This document shows, in pieces, positions 18,855 to 26,981 of a DNA stretch of 64,000 bases. The position numbers and the translations under genes are program-made. Under the pieces are notes generated by a model. The model was not told the origin of the DNA. It was given only the letters and a program-made list of their open reading frames with translations, and did not search any database. The DNA comes from Luteibacter sp. SG786 (GTDB lineage Bacteria; Pseudomonadota; Gammaproteobacteria; Xanthomonadales; Rhodanobacteraceae), in contig NZ_JAAOYX010000001.1 of assembly GCF_011759605.1 (NCBI RefSeq), positions 2,161,063-2,225,062 of the forward strand, read 5' to 3'. Position 1 is the stretch's first letter; the number at the start of each line of letters is the position of its first letter.

Positions 18855-20270
18855 ATGAATACCACGATGACCGTTCGCACCCGCTTCGCCCCCAGCCCCA
18901 CCGGTTACCTGCACATCGGCGGCGCGCGCACCGCGCTGTACTGCTGGCTCGAAGCTCGCAGGCGTGGCGGTGCGTTCATCCTGCGCATCGAGGACACCGA
19001 TCGCGAGCGTTCCACGCAGGAAGCCGTGCAGGCCATCCTCGACGGCATGGCGTGGCTCGGCCTGGTGCACGACGAAGGCCCGTACTACCAGACCCTGCGC
19101 ATGGACCGGTACCGCGAAGTGGCCGACCAGTTGCTGCGTGAAGGCAAGGCGTACTACGCCTACGAAACGAAGGAAGAGATCGAGGCCATGCGCAACGCGG
19201 CCATGGCCGCGGGCGTGAAGCCGCGCTACAACGGCTATTACCGTGACCGCAACGAGCCGTATCGCGACGACCCCAACCGCGTCATCCGCTTCAAGAACCC
19301 GACCACGGGTTCGGTCGTGTTCGACGACAAGGTGAAGGGCCGCATCGAGTGGTCCAACGAAGAGCTCGACGATCTCGTCATCTTCCGTTCCGACGGTTTT
19401 CCCACGTACAACTTCGCCGTGGTGGTCGACGACATCGACATGGGCATCACTGAGGTCATCCGCGGCGACGACCACGTGAACAATACCCCGCGCCAGATCA
19501 ACATCTACAAGGCGCTGGGCGCGCCGGTGCCGGAATTCGCGCACCTGCCGATGATCCTCGGTCCGGACGGGCAGAAGCTTTCCAAACGCCATGGCGCGGT
19601 AAGCGTCATGCAGTACCGCGACGACGGCTTCCTGCCGCACGCGCTGCTCAATTACCTCGTGCGTCTGGGCTGGTCGCACGGCGATCAGGAAATCTTCTCG
19701 CTGGAGGAGATGACGGCACTGTTCGACATCGGCGACGTCAACAAGGCGGCCTCGCGTTTCGACCTCACCAAGCTGTCCTGGCTGAACCAGCATTACCTGA
19801 AGACGGACGAACCGGCGACGCTCGGCCCCGAACTCGCGTGGCATCTCGAAAAGATCGGCATCGATCCCGCAAAGGGCCCGAATCCCGCCGACGTGGTCGT
19901 GGCGCTGCGCGATCGGGTCCAGACCTTCAAGGAAATGGCCGAGCGCGCGAAGATCTGGTACGGCCCCATCGTGGAATGGGACGACAAGGCGATCGAGAAG
20001 CACCTGCGCAACGACACCGCGCCGAAAGCGCTCCAGACCGCCAAGGCCGAACTCGCCGCGCTGCCGGAGTGGACACCGGAAGCCGTGCATGGCGCGGTGG
20101 AACGTGTTGCCGCCACGCTGGAGCTGGGCATGGGCAAGGTGGCCGCGCCTCTGCGTGTCGCCATGACCGGCACGCAGGTGTCGCCTTCGATCGAACACAC
20201 CATCTACCTGGCGGGGCGCGAAGGCGCGCTGGCACGCATCGACGACGCGCTGGCCCGTGCGGCGGCCTGA
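18855..20270 (+). CDS. gltX: Glutamyl-tRNA synthetase
   Basis: GltX charges tRNA-Glu with glutamate. The 471-residue class I enzyme has the HIGH-type motif in [16 protein letters not shown] and the KMSKS-type motif KLSKRHG near residue 240. The start is ATG 18855; an in-frame ATG at 18867 ([10 protein letters not shown]) is equally possible because neither has an obvious ribosome site. Length and C-terminal anticodon-binding region are normal. It is followed 16 bases later by a small membrane-protein gene. Confidence 0.97.
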   Translation: MNTTMTVRTRFAPSPTGYLHIGGARTALYCWLEARRRGGAFILRIEDTDRERSTQEAVQAILDGMAWLGLVHDEGPYYQTLRMDRYREVADQLLREGKAYYAYETKEEIEAMRNAAMAAGVKPRYNGYYRDRNEPYRDDPNRVIRFKNPTTGSVVFDDKVKGRIEWSNEELDDLVIFRSDGFPTYNFAVVVDDIDMGITEVIRGDDHVNNTPRQINIYKALGAPVPEFAHLPMILGPDGQKLSKRHGAVSVMQYRDDGFLPHALLNYLVRLGWSHGDQEIFSLEEMTALFDIGDVNKAASRFDLTKLSWLNQHYLKTDEPATLGPELAWHLEKIGIDPAKGPNPADVVVALRDRVQTFKEMAERAKIWYGPIVEWDDKAIEKHLRNDTAPKALQTAKAELAALPEWTPEAVHGAVERVAATLELGMGKVAAPLRVAMTGTQVSPSIEHTIYLAGREGALARIDDALARAAA

Positions 20271-20286
20271 CGCACGTCGCTAAATC

Positions 20287-20607
20287 GTGGATGAGCTGCT
20301 TGCGAAAGCCATGCGGGGGGTCGATCCGACCCAATCCGGCGCGTTCGTCCACATCTTCACGAATCTCATGGCTTTGGTGCCATGGGGCGAGCTGGTCCTG
20401 TGGCAGATTCTCTTCATTGTGGTCGGAGCGCTGCTGGGCTGGTGGCGCGGCAGGTTCAAGGCCGCGGTGATCGCCTCGCTCGTCCTCGGCCCGTTCGGCT
20501 GGGTCGTGCCGTTTTTGCCCCGGCGCACGCCGCCACCCCTGCCTGCTGCCCGGCCGCTCGCCGGCCGCGAAGGTCCGCCGCCGCTTCCCGGGTCGAAAAA
20601 GCGCTGA
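20287..20607 (+). CDS. Small membrane protein of unknown function
   Basis: A 106-residue protein beginning at GTG 20287. It has two hydrophobic segments, about residues 38-58 (LVLWQILFIVVGALLGWW) and 63-80 (AAVIASLVLGPFGWVVPFL), then a proline-rich, positively charged tail. I do not recognise a named family, although the first segment followed by GRFKAA recalls small proteins often found beside gltX in Xanthomonadales. It lies between gltX and the zinc regulator, both on the same strand. The codon pattern and GC at third positions resemble neighbouring genes, which supports it being real. Confidence 0.65.
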   Translation: MDELLAKAMRGVDPTQSGAFVHIFTNLMALVPWGELVLWQILFIVVGALLGWWRGRFKAAVIASLVLGPFGWVVPFLPRRTPPPLPAARPLAGREGPPPLPGSKKR

Positions 20608-20647
20608 GCGGCCCGCATGTTAGGATGACGAGCACGAGGATATCGAT

Positions 20648-21121
20648 GTGAACACCGCCGCCCACCGACACAACCACCACCACGACGATGCGGATAGCTT
20701 CGTGGCCGCCGTGGCACAGGCGTCGTCCGAGCGCGGACTGCGCCTTACGCCGTTACGCCGTGAGGTGCTGGAACTGGTGGCCGGTGCCGGCAAGCCGGTG
20801 AAGGCGTACGACCTCCTGGACCGCCTGCGCGAGAAGCACGGCAACGCGGCGCCTCCCACGGTCTATCGCGCGCTCGATTTCCTGCTAGAGAACGGCTTCA
20901 TCCACAAGCTGGAATCGATCAACGCCTATGTGTCCTGCCACCACCCGGAACAGGCGCACCAGGTGCCGTTCCTCATCTGCGACACCTGCCATGGTGCGCA
21001 GGAGGTCTGCGACGAACGCGTGGCGGAACTGATCGAGGCGCAGGCGAAGGCGCTCGGCTTCCGCCCGCAGGCGCAGACGCTCGAAGTGCACGGCACCTGC
21101 AAGAACTGCCGAGAATCCTGA
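20648..21121 (+). CDS. zur: Fur-family zinc uptake regulator
   Basis: Zur represses zinc-import genes when loaded with zinc. The 157-residue protein begins at GTG 20648 with a histidine-rich N terminus. A winged helix follows (LRLTPLRREVLELVAGAGKPV), then PPTVYRALDFLLENGFIHKL, the recognition region typical of the family. The zinc-structural cysteines are in CDTCHG and the terminal CKNC. Assignment to Zur rather than Fur rests on the CHHPEQAHQVPFLICDTCHG pattern and on context: the adjacent opposite-strand gene is a ZnuD-like receptor with a Zur-box over its promoter. The two genes converge on a shared terminator region. Confidence 0.9.
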   Translation: MNTAAHRHNHHHDDADSFVAAVAQASSERGLRLTPLRREVLELVAGAGKPVKAYDLLDRLREKHGNAAPPTVYRALDFLLENGFIHKLESINAYVSCHHPEQAHQVPFLICDTCHGAQEVCDERVAELIEAQAKALGFRPQAQTLEVHGTCKNCRES

Positions 21122-21128
21122 TACTCGC

Positions 21129-21161
21129 AAAAAAACATGGGGCGCCCCGAGGGGCGCCCCA
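21129..21161 (-). terminator. Intrinsic terminator of the TonB receptor gene
   Basis: A 10-bp GC-rich stem (21138-21147 with 21152-21161, four-base loop) is followed on the minus strand by seven T residues (complement of 21129-21135). It lies 50 bases past the receptor stop and eight bases past the oppositely oriented zur stop. It has no T-run on the plus strand, so it serves mainly the leftward gene. Confidence 0.8.
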
Positions 21162-21211
21162 CTTCGTTCCGGCCACCCCGGGGAGGGAGGAGGGGCAAGG
21201 TGGCCGGGAAC

Positions 21212-23224
21212 TCAGAAGTAGGCGCGCAGGCCTACCGAAATGTTGCGGCCCGGAAGCGGCGCCACATCCTTGAACAGTGACGTGGCCGGTCGGGCCGTCT
21301 GGTTCGTGAGGTTGTTGCCGTCCACGAAGGCTTCCCACTGGCTGCGGTCGTCATTGACGAACGTCCAGGCGAAGTGCGCGTTGACGAGCGTATAGCCGGC
21401 CGTGTCGGTTTCGTACGCGGCCACCTTGTCCTGCTTCATGTAGCGCACCGCGCCGACGCTGGCGCGCAGGCTGTCGGCGTTCCAACTGAGCGTCGAACCG
21501 ATGCGTCCCGCCGGGATGCGCGGAACGTTGCCGCCGCCGTCGGACAGTGTGGCGCGCACGGTGTCGCCGAACACGCGAAGATCCCAGTTGCCCGACGTGC
21601 CCTTCGCGAGGTGGAAGGTCGCCTCGGCCTCGGCACCGCGGAACGTGGCATCGTTCTGCGACCAGACACGCACGGGGAGATCGTCTTCGACTTCACCGGT
21701 ATCGGCGAGGTAGATGAAGTTCCTGTACTTGTTGTAATACACGGCCACCTTGCCCTCGACCGCATCGCCGTGGAAGTGCAGGCCGAGTTCCGCCTGGTTG
21801 GACTTTTCCTTTTCCAGGTCGCTGCCGATCTCGAAGGTGTTCGACGCCGCGTGCGGACCGTTCGCGAACAGTTCTTCCTCCGATGGCGCCCGTTCGGCGT
21901 GGTCGAGGTTGAGCGACAGGTGCCACTGCTCCGCGAACCGCCATGCGGCACCGGCAGAGAAGCTGTTCGGCGCGAAATCGCGCTTCAGGCCATTGTCGGG
22001 ATCCACGCTCTGCTTGTCGTGGCGCGCGCCCAGTTCCAGTTTCACCGGACCGAACTCGCGTTGCTCGGTGACGAACACGCCCACGCCGTTCGTCACGGTG
22101 GCCGGCACGAAGGTTTCCTCGCCCACCGCGGAGAACTGCCGATGCTGGGTCTGCACGCCGAAAGCGCCGTCCCAGCCGACAAGCGGTTCATGGGTGATCA
22201 CCAGGCGCCCCTGGTTGCTGTCGGTGGAGAACGTGGTGCCCGGCGTGTCGCCTTCGAACTCCACGTGCTGGTAGGCGCCGTGCCCAAGGCTGAAGTCGAT
22301 CTTGTCGATGCCGTCGAACGGCTTCACCAGGCCACCCTTCAGCGTGTAGTTGGTCTGCGCCATCTTGATGTGCACCGGGTCTTCGCCCTCGGCGGGGTCG
22401 CCCGGTTCCGCGGGGCTGCCGTAGAGGTCGAGGAAGCGGGACACCGAAAGGCCGAGGTAGCCCCACGTGCCGAGGAGCGAGGCACCCACCGAGCCGGAAC
22501 TGGTCTTCACGGCGCTGTTGGCCAGCGTGCCACCCGGGATGTCGTAATCGTCGTTGTCGCGGTGCATGCCGTCGACATGGATGGCGAAGCGGTCGTTGCC
22601 GGCGTCGAGGCGGAGGAGGCCGGTCCTGCCGTCGGACACGGAGTCATGGCGAACTTCCGCGCGACCGGCGAAACCGTTCTCGGGCGCCTTCTCGGGCACG
22701 CGGCCATCCACCACGTTCACGACGCCGCCGATGGCGCCGGAACCGTAGAGCAGGGTGGCCGGGCCCTTCAGCACCTCGATCTGGTCGGCGAGGAAGGGCT
22801 CGAGGGTGACCGCGTGATCCTGGCTCACATTGGACACGTCCTGCGACGAAAGTCCGTTCTCCAGCACGGCCACGCGAGGGCCGTCGAGGCCGCGGATCAC
22901 GGGACGGCCGACGGCGGTACCGAGTGCCGAGGTCTGCACGCCGGGAATCGAGGACACCGTTTCGCCGAGCGACACGCCCTTGGCGTCGTCGAGGGCCGAG
23001 CCGGCGAGCACCGCCACCGGCGCCACGATCTGGTCGGCGCTCTGGCCCAGCGGCACCGCATTGACCACGATCGCGTCGAGTTTTTCCGCCTGCTTGCGGC
23101 CCTTGCCCTGGGAGGCCTTCGTGTCCCTTCCCGGGCTGCCGTCCTGGGGAAGATCGTCGGCTGCCGCCGGCAGGGTGGCACCGAAGCTGGTGGCGAGGGC
23201 CAGGGCGATAAGGGTTCTGCGCAT
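21212..23224 (-). CDS. TonB-dependent outer-membrane receptor, ZnuD-like zinc receptor
   Basis: A 670-residue receptor. I start it at ATG 23224 (MRRTLIALALATSFGATLPAAAD), a proper signal peptide preceded by GGAG. The ATG ten codons further upstream (23254) would lie inside the operator and promoter. The plug domain contains VRG-type RPVIRGLDGPRVAVLENG and IEVLKGPATLLYGSGAIGGVVNVVDGR; the rest is a 22-strand-type barrel ending in the usual aromatic residue (LRAYF). The plug sequence, the acidic and histidine-containing loops and the Zur operator argue for zinc or zinc-chelate uptake. The frame shows no break. Other substrates such as haem or copper are not excluded by sequence alone. Confidence 0.88.
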   Translation of the reverse strand: MRRTLIALALATSFGATLPAAADDLPQDGSPGRDTKASQGKGRKQAEKLDAIVVNAVPLGQSADQIVAPVAVLAGSALDDAKGVSLGETVSSIPGVQTSALGTAVGRPVIRGLDGPRVAVLENGLSSQDVSNVSQDHAVTLEPFLADQIEVLKGPATLLYGSGAIGGVVNVVDGRVPEKAPENGFAGRAEVRHDSVSDGRTGLLRLDAGNDRFAIHVDGMHRDNDDYDIPGGTLANSAVKTSSGSVGASLLGTWGYLGLSVSRFLDLYGSPAEPGDPAEGEDPVHIKMAQTNYTLKGGLVKPFDGIDKIDFSLGHGAYQHVEFEGDTPGTTFSTDSNQGRLVITHEPLVGWDGAFGVQTQHRQFSAVGEETFVPATVTNGVGVFVTEQREFGPVKLELGARHDKQSVDPDNGLKRDFAPNSFSAGAAWRFAEQWHLSLNLDHAERAPSEEELFANGPHAASNTFEIGSDLEKEKSNQAELGLHFHGDAVEGKVAVYYNKYRNFIYLADTGEVEDDLPVRVWSQNDATFRGAEAEATFHLAKGTSGNWDLRVFGDTVRATLSDGGGNVPRIPAGRIGSTLSWNADSLRASVGAVRYMKQDKVAAYETDTAGYTLVNAHFAWTFVNDDRSQWEAFVDGNNLTNQTARPATSLFKDVAPLPGRNISVGLRAYF

Positions 23225-23250
23225 CGGGGTGAAACTCCGTCTTGGGTTTT

Positions 23251-23273
23251 GCAATGTTATAAAGTATCATTAC
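23251..23273. promoter_or_regulatory. Zur-box operator
   Basis: The 23 bases GCAATGTTATAAAGTATCAT followed by TAC match about 18 of 22 informative positions of the gammaproteobacterial Zur consensus (GAAATGTTATA-n-TATAACATTTC). The site covers the predicted -10 element and start region of the receptor promoter, the normal geometry for zinc-dependent repression. It also lies 30 bases ahead of the divergent MerC-like gene, so it may control both. Confidence 0.8.
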
Positions 23274-23291
23274 TTGCCTCGACCTGTGCAA
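23263..23291 (-). promoter_or_regulatory. Predicted sigma-70 promoter of the TonB receptor
   Basis: On the minus strand TTGCAC (23291-23286) and GATACT (23268-23263) are spaced by exactly 17 bases. Each matches four of six consensus positions. Transcription would begin near 23256, about 30 bases before the chosen start codon. Its -10 lies inside the Zur box. Confidence 0.55.
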
Positions 23292-23302
23292 CAAGTCACG
23301 CT

Positions 23303-23758
23303 ATGTCATCCATGACCGATCCGTCCGCAGAGCAGGAAACGCCTCGCCGTTGGTGGCATGCCGCCGACCGCCTGGGTGCCACCGCCTCGTTCCTTTGCGC
23401 CATCCATTGCGCCGCGTTGCCGTTCGTCATCGCGCTGTTGCCCCTGCTCGGCCTGTCGTTCCTGGCCGATCACCGCTTCGAGGCAGGCTTCGTCGCTTTT
23501 GCGTCGGTGCTTGCCAGCTTTGCGTTGATTTCCGGATACCGGCGACATCGCCGGCGCCTGCCCTTGCTGTTCGCCATTCCCGGCCTGCTTCTGCTGATGC
23601 TGGGCGTCACGTTCCTGCATGCGCATTCGCTGGTGGTGCACAGCGTGTTGGTCACCTGCGGCGGCCTGCTCGTCGCCACGGCCCACTTCGTGAACCTGCG
23701 CGTCGACCGCAGCGAGCACGCCGGCCATATCCATGGTCCGTCCTGCGCGCATCCGTGA
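23303..23758 (+). CDS. MerC-domain membrane protein
   Basis: A 151-residue inner-membrane protein with four hydrophobic segments. The first contains the cysteine pair region ATASFLCAIHCAALPFVIAL, the signature of the MerC family first described for mercury transport. The tail is histidine- and cysteine-rich (HAGHIHGPSCAHP), consistent with metal binding. Start is ATG 23303; ATG 23312 is possible. It is divergent from the ZnuD-like receptor across a Zur operator and directly precedes a zinc exporter gene. A zinc-related role is therefore more likely than mercury resistance, and no mer genes are nearby. That substrate is an inference from position. Confidence 0.82.
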   Translation: MSSMTDPSAEQETPRRWWHAADRLGATASFLCAIHCAALPFVIALLPLLGLSFLADHRFEAGFVAFASVLASFALISGYRRHRRRLPLLFAIPGLLLLMLGVTFLHAHSLVVHSVLVTCGGLLVATAHFVNLRVDRSEHAGHIHGPSCAHP

Positions 23759-23794
23759 TTGTGTAACCGCGCCGCTATTTCCTAGCCTTCGCCC

Positions 23795-24778
23795 ATGGCA
23801 CACGACCACACCCATCCGCACGCGAACGTGCACGCCCACGCCCATGTGCACGATCACGGTCACGATCATGCCCATGCCGCGGGAAGGAGCGAAGGCAAGC
23901 TGCTGTTCGCGTTCGTCCTGACCCTGCTGATGCTGCTGCTGGAAGCGGCGGGCGGCATCGTGTCCGGTTCGCTGGCGCTTCTCGCGGACGCCGGTCACAT
24001 GCTGGTCGACGCACTGGCGCTGCTGCTGGCGTTCCTTGGGGCGCGATTCGCGGCACGGCCCGCCGATGCCCGGCGCACCTATGGCTACGGGCGCATCGAG
24101 GTACTGGCGGGCTTCGTGAACGCCCTCACGCAGTTCGCCCTGGTCGCCTTCATCGTGTATGAGGCGGTGCAACGCCTTTTCTCGCCGCAGCCCATCCTCT
24201 CGGGGGTGATGCTGGTGGTCGCGGCGCTTGGACTGGTCGCCAACGTGGTGGTGTTGCGCGTCCTGCACGGCCACGACCCCGACGACGTGAACGTGGCGGG
24301 CGCCAGCCTGCACGTGCTGGGCGACTTGCTCGGCTCGGTGGCCGCCGTGCTCGCGGCGCTGGCCGTGCGCTGGATGGGCTGGAACTGGGCCGATCCGGTT
24401 CTGTCCATCCTGGTGTCGCTCCTGATCCTGCGCAGCGCCTGGTCATTGGTGCGCCGATCCGGCCACATCCTGCTGGAAGGCACGCCGGAGGGCGTCGACC
24501 TGGCCGTGGTCCGGCAGGAGCTGCACGGCGCGGACGCCGGCATCGTGAGCATCCACCACGTGCACGTGTGGCAGGTCACGGCGGGCTCGCGCATGGCTAC
24601 CCTGCATGCGGAGCTGGCGCCCGGGGCGCAACGCGCCGATCAGGCCCGCGTGCTGACGGCCATCAAGCGCATGCTCAGCGAGCGTTGGCGGGTGGACCAT
24701 GCCACCGTCCAGTTCGATCCCGGCCCCTGCCCGGACGAGCAACTGGGCTGCGGCAAGGGTCAGCGCCACGTACATTGA
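23795..24778 (+). CDS. Cation diffusion facilitator, zinc exporter (ZitB/CzcD type)
   Basis: A 327-residue proton-coupled metal exporter. The N terminus carries a long histidine-rich stretch (alternating His, Asp and Ala in the first 30 residues), typical of zinc exporters. Six membrane helices contain the metal-site motifs HMLVD (helix 2) and HVLGD (helix 5); the HxxxD pattern predicts Zn or Cd over Mn or Fe. The cytoplasmic C-terminal domain (HHVHVWQVTAGSRMATLHAEL) and a further His/Cys tail (CPDEQLGCGKGQRHVH) are present. It lies 36 bases after the MerC-like gene. Export and import functions within one 4-kb block suggest balanced zinc control. Confidence 0.92.
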   Translation: MAHDHTHPHANVHAHAHVHDHGHDHAHAAGRSEGKLLFAFVLTLLMLLLEAAGGIVSGSLALLADAGHMLVDALALLLAFLGARFAARPADARRTYGYGRIEVLAGFVNALTQFALVAFIVYEAVQRLFSPQPILSGVMLVVAALGLVANVVVLRVLHGHDPDDVNVAGASLHVLGDLLGSVAAVLAALAVRWMGWNWADPVLSILVSLLILRSAWSLVRRSGHILLEGTPEGVDLAVVRQELHGADAGIVSIHHVHVWQVTAGSRMATLHAELAPGAQRADQARVLTAIKRMLSERWRVDHATVQFDPGPCPDEQLGCGKGQRHVH

Positions 24779-24859
24779 ACGGCTCCACTTGCGCTTTGCG
24801 TGGCCGCTGATACGATGGCCGGCCGTTCCTCTCCATCATTACGAATCAAGGAGTTTCCC

Positions 24860-25018
24860 ATGGGCAAGGGCGACCGCCGCACCCGTCGCGGCAAGATCTA
24901 CCGTTCCAGCTACGGCAATGCCCGTCCGCACATCGACGTCGTCACCGGCGCCGCCGTTGCGAAGCCGGCCACGGCCAAGCCTGCCGCCAAGAAGGCCGCG
25001 CCGCGCAAGAAGGCGTAA
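24860..25018 (+). CDS. 30S ribosomal protein bTHX
   Basis: A 52-residue basic protein starting at ATG 24860 behind a strong AAGGAG site. The first 25 residues (MGKGDRRTRRGKIYRSSYG, then NARP) are the conserved bTHX/Thx sequence that inserts into the head of the small ribosomal subunit. An Ala/Lys/Pro-rich tail ends AAPRKKA. It is monocistronic, with an intrinsic terminator 22 bases after the stop. Confidence 0.92.
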   Translation: MGKGDRRTRRGKIYRSSYGNARPHIDVVTGAAVAKPATAKPAAKKAAPRKKA

Positions 25019-25040
25019 GTCTTCCTACTGCGTGAGACGA

Positions 25041-25068
25041 AAAGCCCCGCTTCGAGCGGGGCTTTTTG
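25041..25068. terminator. Bidirectional intrinsic terminator after bTHX
   Basis: A perfect 12-bp stem (25041-25052 with 25056-25067, loop TCG) has four A residues on the left and five T residues on the right. It therefore works for bTHX on the plus strand and for the convergent DUF3300 gene on the minus strand. Confidence 0.92.
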
Positions 25069-25082
25069 TTGGTGCCAGGGCG

Positions 25083-26846
25083 TCAGTTGTCGTGCTTCTT
25101 GTGATCGTCGTGGTGCTGCGGCGGCGCCGGGTGCGCTTGCTCGTGGTGTTCTTGTGGCTGCGGACGTTGTGGTTGCGGGCGAGGTGCCTCGGGGCGCGGT
25201 TGGGGCATGTTGTGCGCCATCTCGCGGGGCGGCTCGAAGCGCTGCGGCTGCGGCCGCGGCGCTGCAAACTGCCTCTCGGGCTGGACCTGGGGCTGCGGAC
25301 GGGGTGGCTGGAAATGCTGTTCCCGTGGCGGCTGCGGCCGTTCCGCTTCCTGATGGGGTCGTGCTTGCTGCTCGAACCTTGGAACGTCATTGCGCGGCAT
25401 CGGCGGCGCATGCTGTACGAACTGCGGCTGCGCGCGGGGTGGAGGCATCTGCCCGCGCGGCTCCTGCGGCGCGTGAGCGACCGGACGCGGCTGGCCTAGT
25501 GCTGCCGGAGTGGCCGCAGCCTGTTGCGCCTGCGGCGGCAGATGGCCGCCACCACGTTCGCGATCGGCGAAGCGGCCCGGCTGGACCGGCTGCTGGCCGG
25601 GCTGCCCCGGTGCGCCCGGGAACGGTCGACCGCCCTGAGCGACATTCGGTGCGTTCGGTCGGGGTGGCGGCAGGGCCGGGTGCGCGTTGGGGGCGGTGGC
25701 ATGCAACGCGCTGGGCGCGAAGCTCGGGCGTTGCATGTGCGCGTAGTCTGGCTGGACCGGCCGCGACGGGCCACCGGCACCCTGCGGGCCGAACGCGGGG
25801 CGCGGTCCCGGGACCGGACCCTGCCCAGGAGCCGGCAGACCGGGGCGGTTATAGGTGTTGCCGAAGTCATGCCGGTTGTCGATGTGCACCGAGCGATCGA
25901 CGTAGCGGTTGTTCACCACGGTGCGGTTCACGACATAGGGATGATTGTCGTACACCACGGTCGGCCGGCCGCCATCGCGGTAGCCGCCCCATGACGTGTG
26001 CCAGCTATCCCAGCCCCACGTCCTGTCCCGGTGTTCGTGGTGGGCAAAGAGCTCGCCGACCAGAATGCCAGTGCCGAAACCGATGACGCCTGCGACGACG
26101 GCGTCGTGGTAATCGGGGCCGCGTTCGACATAGCGAGTCTCGTACACGCGGGAGTACACCGGCTCGCCATAAACCACATCGGGATCGTAGTCGGGCACGT
26201 ACACCACGTCTGGGTCCGCAGGTTCGATCTCGATGGTCTGCGTGGGCGGACCGACGATCTCGTCCGTTTCGAACACCTGGGTCTGCGAGACGGGCGCCTC
26301 GCGCTCCACCACCCGCACCTTCTGTTGCGCCGTGCTCTTCAGATTGCCTTTCGCCTGTGCGCGCGAGCGCATCACCTGGATCGCATTCATCACGTCGGAC
26401 GGCTCGTTGGCGTAAGCCTGGCCGAGGGCATCGGTCCAGTCGCCATTGTTCGCCATCTGGTCGAGCACAGCGGGGAAGGCCACGAGCGACTTCACGCTGG
26501 GATCCCACGGTTGGCCATCGGCGGCATCGATCAGCGCTGCACCGGTGAGATCGCGATGATCCTGGATGAATTGCCGTGCATCGCCGACCTGATCCGGATG
26601 CGTCGAAGCGGCGAGCGTCTGCGCCACGAGGTTATCGGGGAAGAGGGCGATGGGCGCGACGAGGGCGTAGAGCTGATCGGCCGTCGGGCGCTGGTACGGC
26701 GTGGCCTGCACCGGCGCGGCCGTGCTTTCGGTGGGTGGCGGCACATCGGCGGCTTGCGTGGGCGGCTCACGGTTGCAGGCGGCCAGTGTTGTGATGGTGG
26801 CGGCCAGCAGAGTCTTCAGGGAAACATCGAGGAATGCTCGCGACAT
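25083..26846 (-). CDS. DUF3300 lipoprotein with Pro/Gln-rich C-terminal region
   Basis: A 587-residue exported lipoprotein from ATG 26846, with AAGGAAAGG upstream. The signal ends in a lipobox (LAAC, about residues 20-23). The DUF3300 domain (about residues 50-250) is recognised by YALVAPIALFPDNLVAQTLA and a WDPSVKSLVAFPAVLDQM segment. After a short hydrophobic Gly-rich stretch near residue 260, the C-terminal 300 residues are low-complexity Pro/Gln/Arg/His. The family's function is unknown, and no partner is obvious here. The long disordered tail looks like an extracytoplasmic spacer or binding region. It is convergent with bTHX. Confidence 0.85.
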   Translation of the reverse strand: MSRAFLDVSLKTLLAATITTLAACNREPPTQAADVPPPTESTAAPVQATPYQRPTADQLYALVAPIALFPDNLVAQTLAASTHPDQVGDARQFIQDHRDLTGAALIDAADGQPWDPSVKSLVAFPAVLDQMANNGDWTDALGQAYANEPSDVMNAIQVMRSRAQAKGNLKSTAQQKVRVVEREAPVSQTQVFETDEIVGPPTQTIEIEPADPDVVYVPDYDPDVVYGEPVYSRVYETRYVERGPDYHDAVVAGVIGFGTGILVGELFAHHEHRDRTWGWDSWHTSWGGYRDGGRPTVVYDNHPYVVNRTVVNNRYVDRSVHIDNRHDFGNTYNRPGLPAPGQGPVPGPRPAFGPQGAGGPSRPVQPDYAHMQRPSFAPSALHATAPNAHPALPPPRPNAPNVAQGGRPFPGAPGQPGQQPVQPGRFADRERGGGHLPPQAQQAAATPAALGQPRPVAHAPQEPRGQMPPPRAQPQFVQHAPPMPRNDVPRFEQQARPHQEAERPQPPREQHFQPPRPQPQVQPERQFAAPRPQPQRFEPPREMAHNMPQPRPEAPRPQPQRPQPQEHHEQAHPAPPQHHDDHKKHDN

Positions 26847-26981
26847 CGGGGATGCCTTTCCTTGGTGGTGTAGGCCCAGCTTCTCGCGCCTTGGCTTACT
26901 ACGGCCTGTCTGCGCCAAGGGTCGGCCAGAGTGCGTTTACCTGCGCGTTGGACTTCGCAAAAGCCTGCGATGCGCTGGCGC

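Noticed and set aside
20615-20647. Possible Zur box upstream of zur (ATGTTAGGATGACGAGCA)
   Set aside because: Only one half-site resembles the consensus; the second half does not match, so autoregulation is not supported.
23225-23254. Longer start for the TonB receptor at ATG 23254
   Set aside because: It would place the start codon inside the Zur box and at the predicted transcription start; ATG 23224 has GGAG upstream and begins a normal signal peptide.
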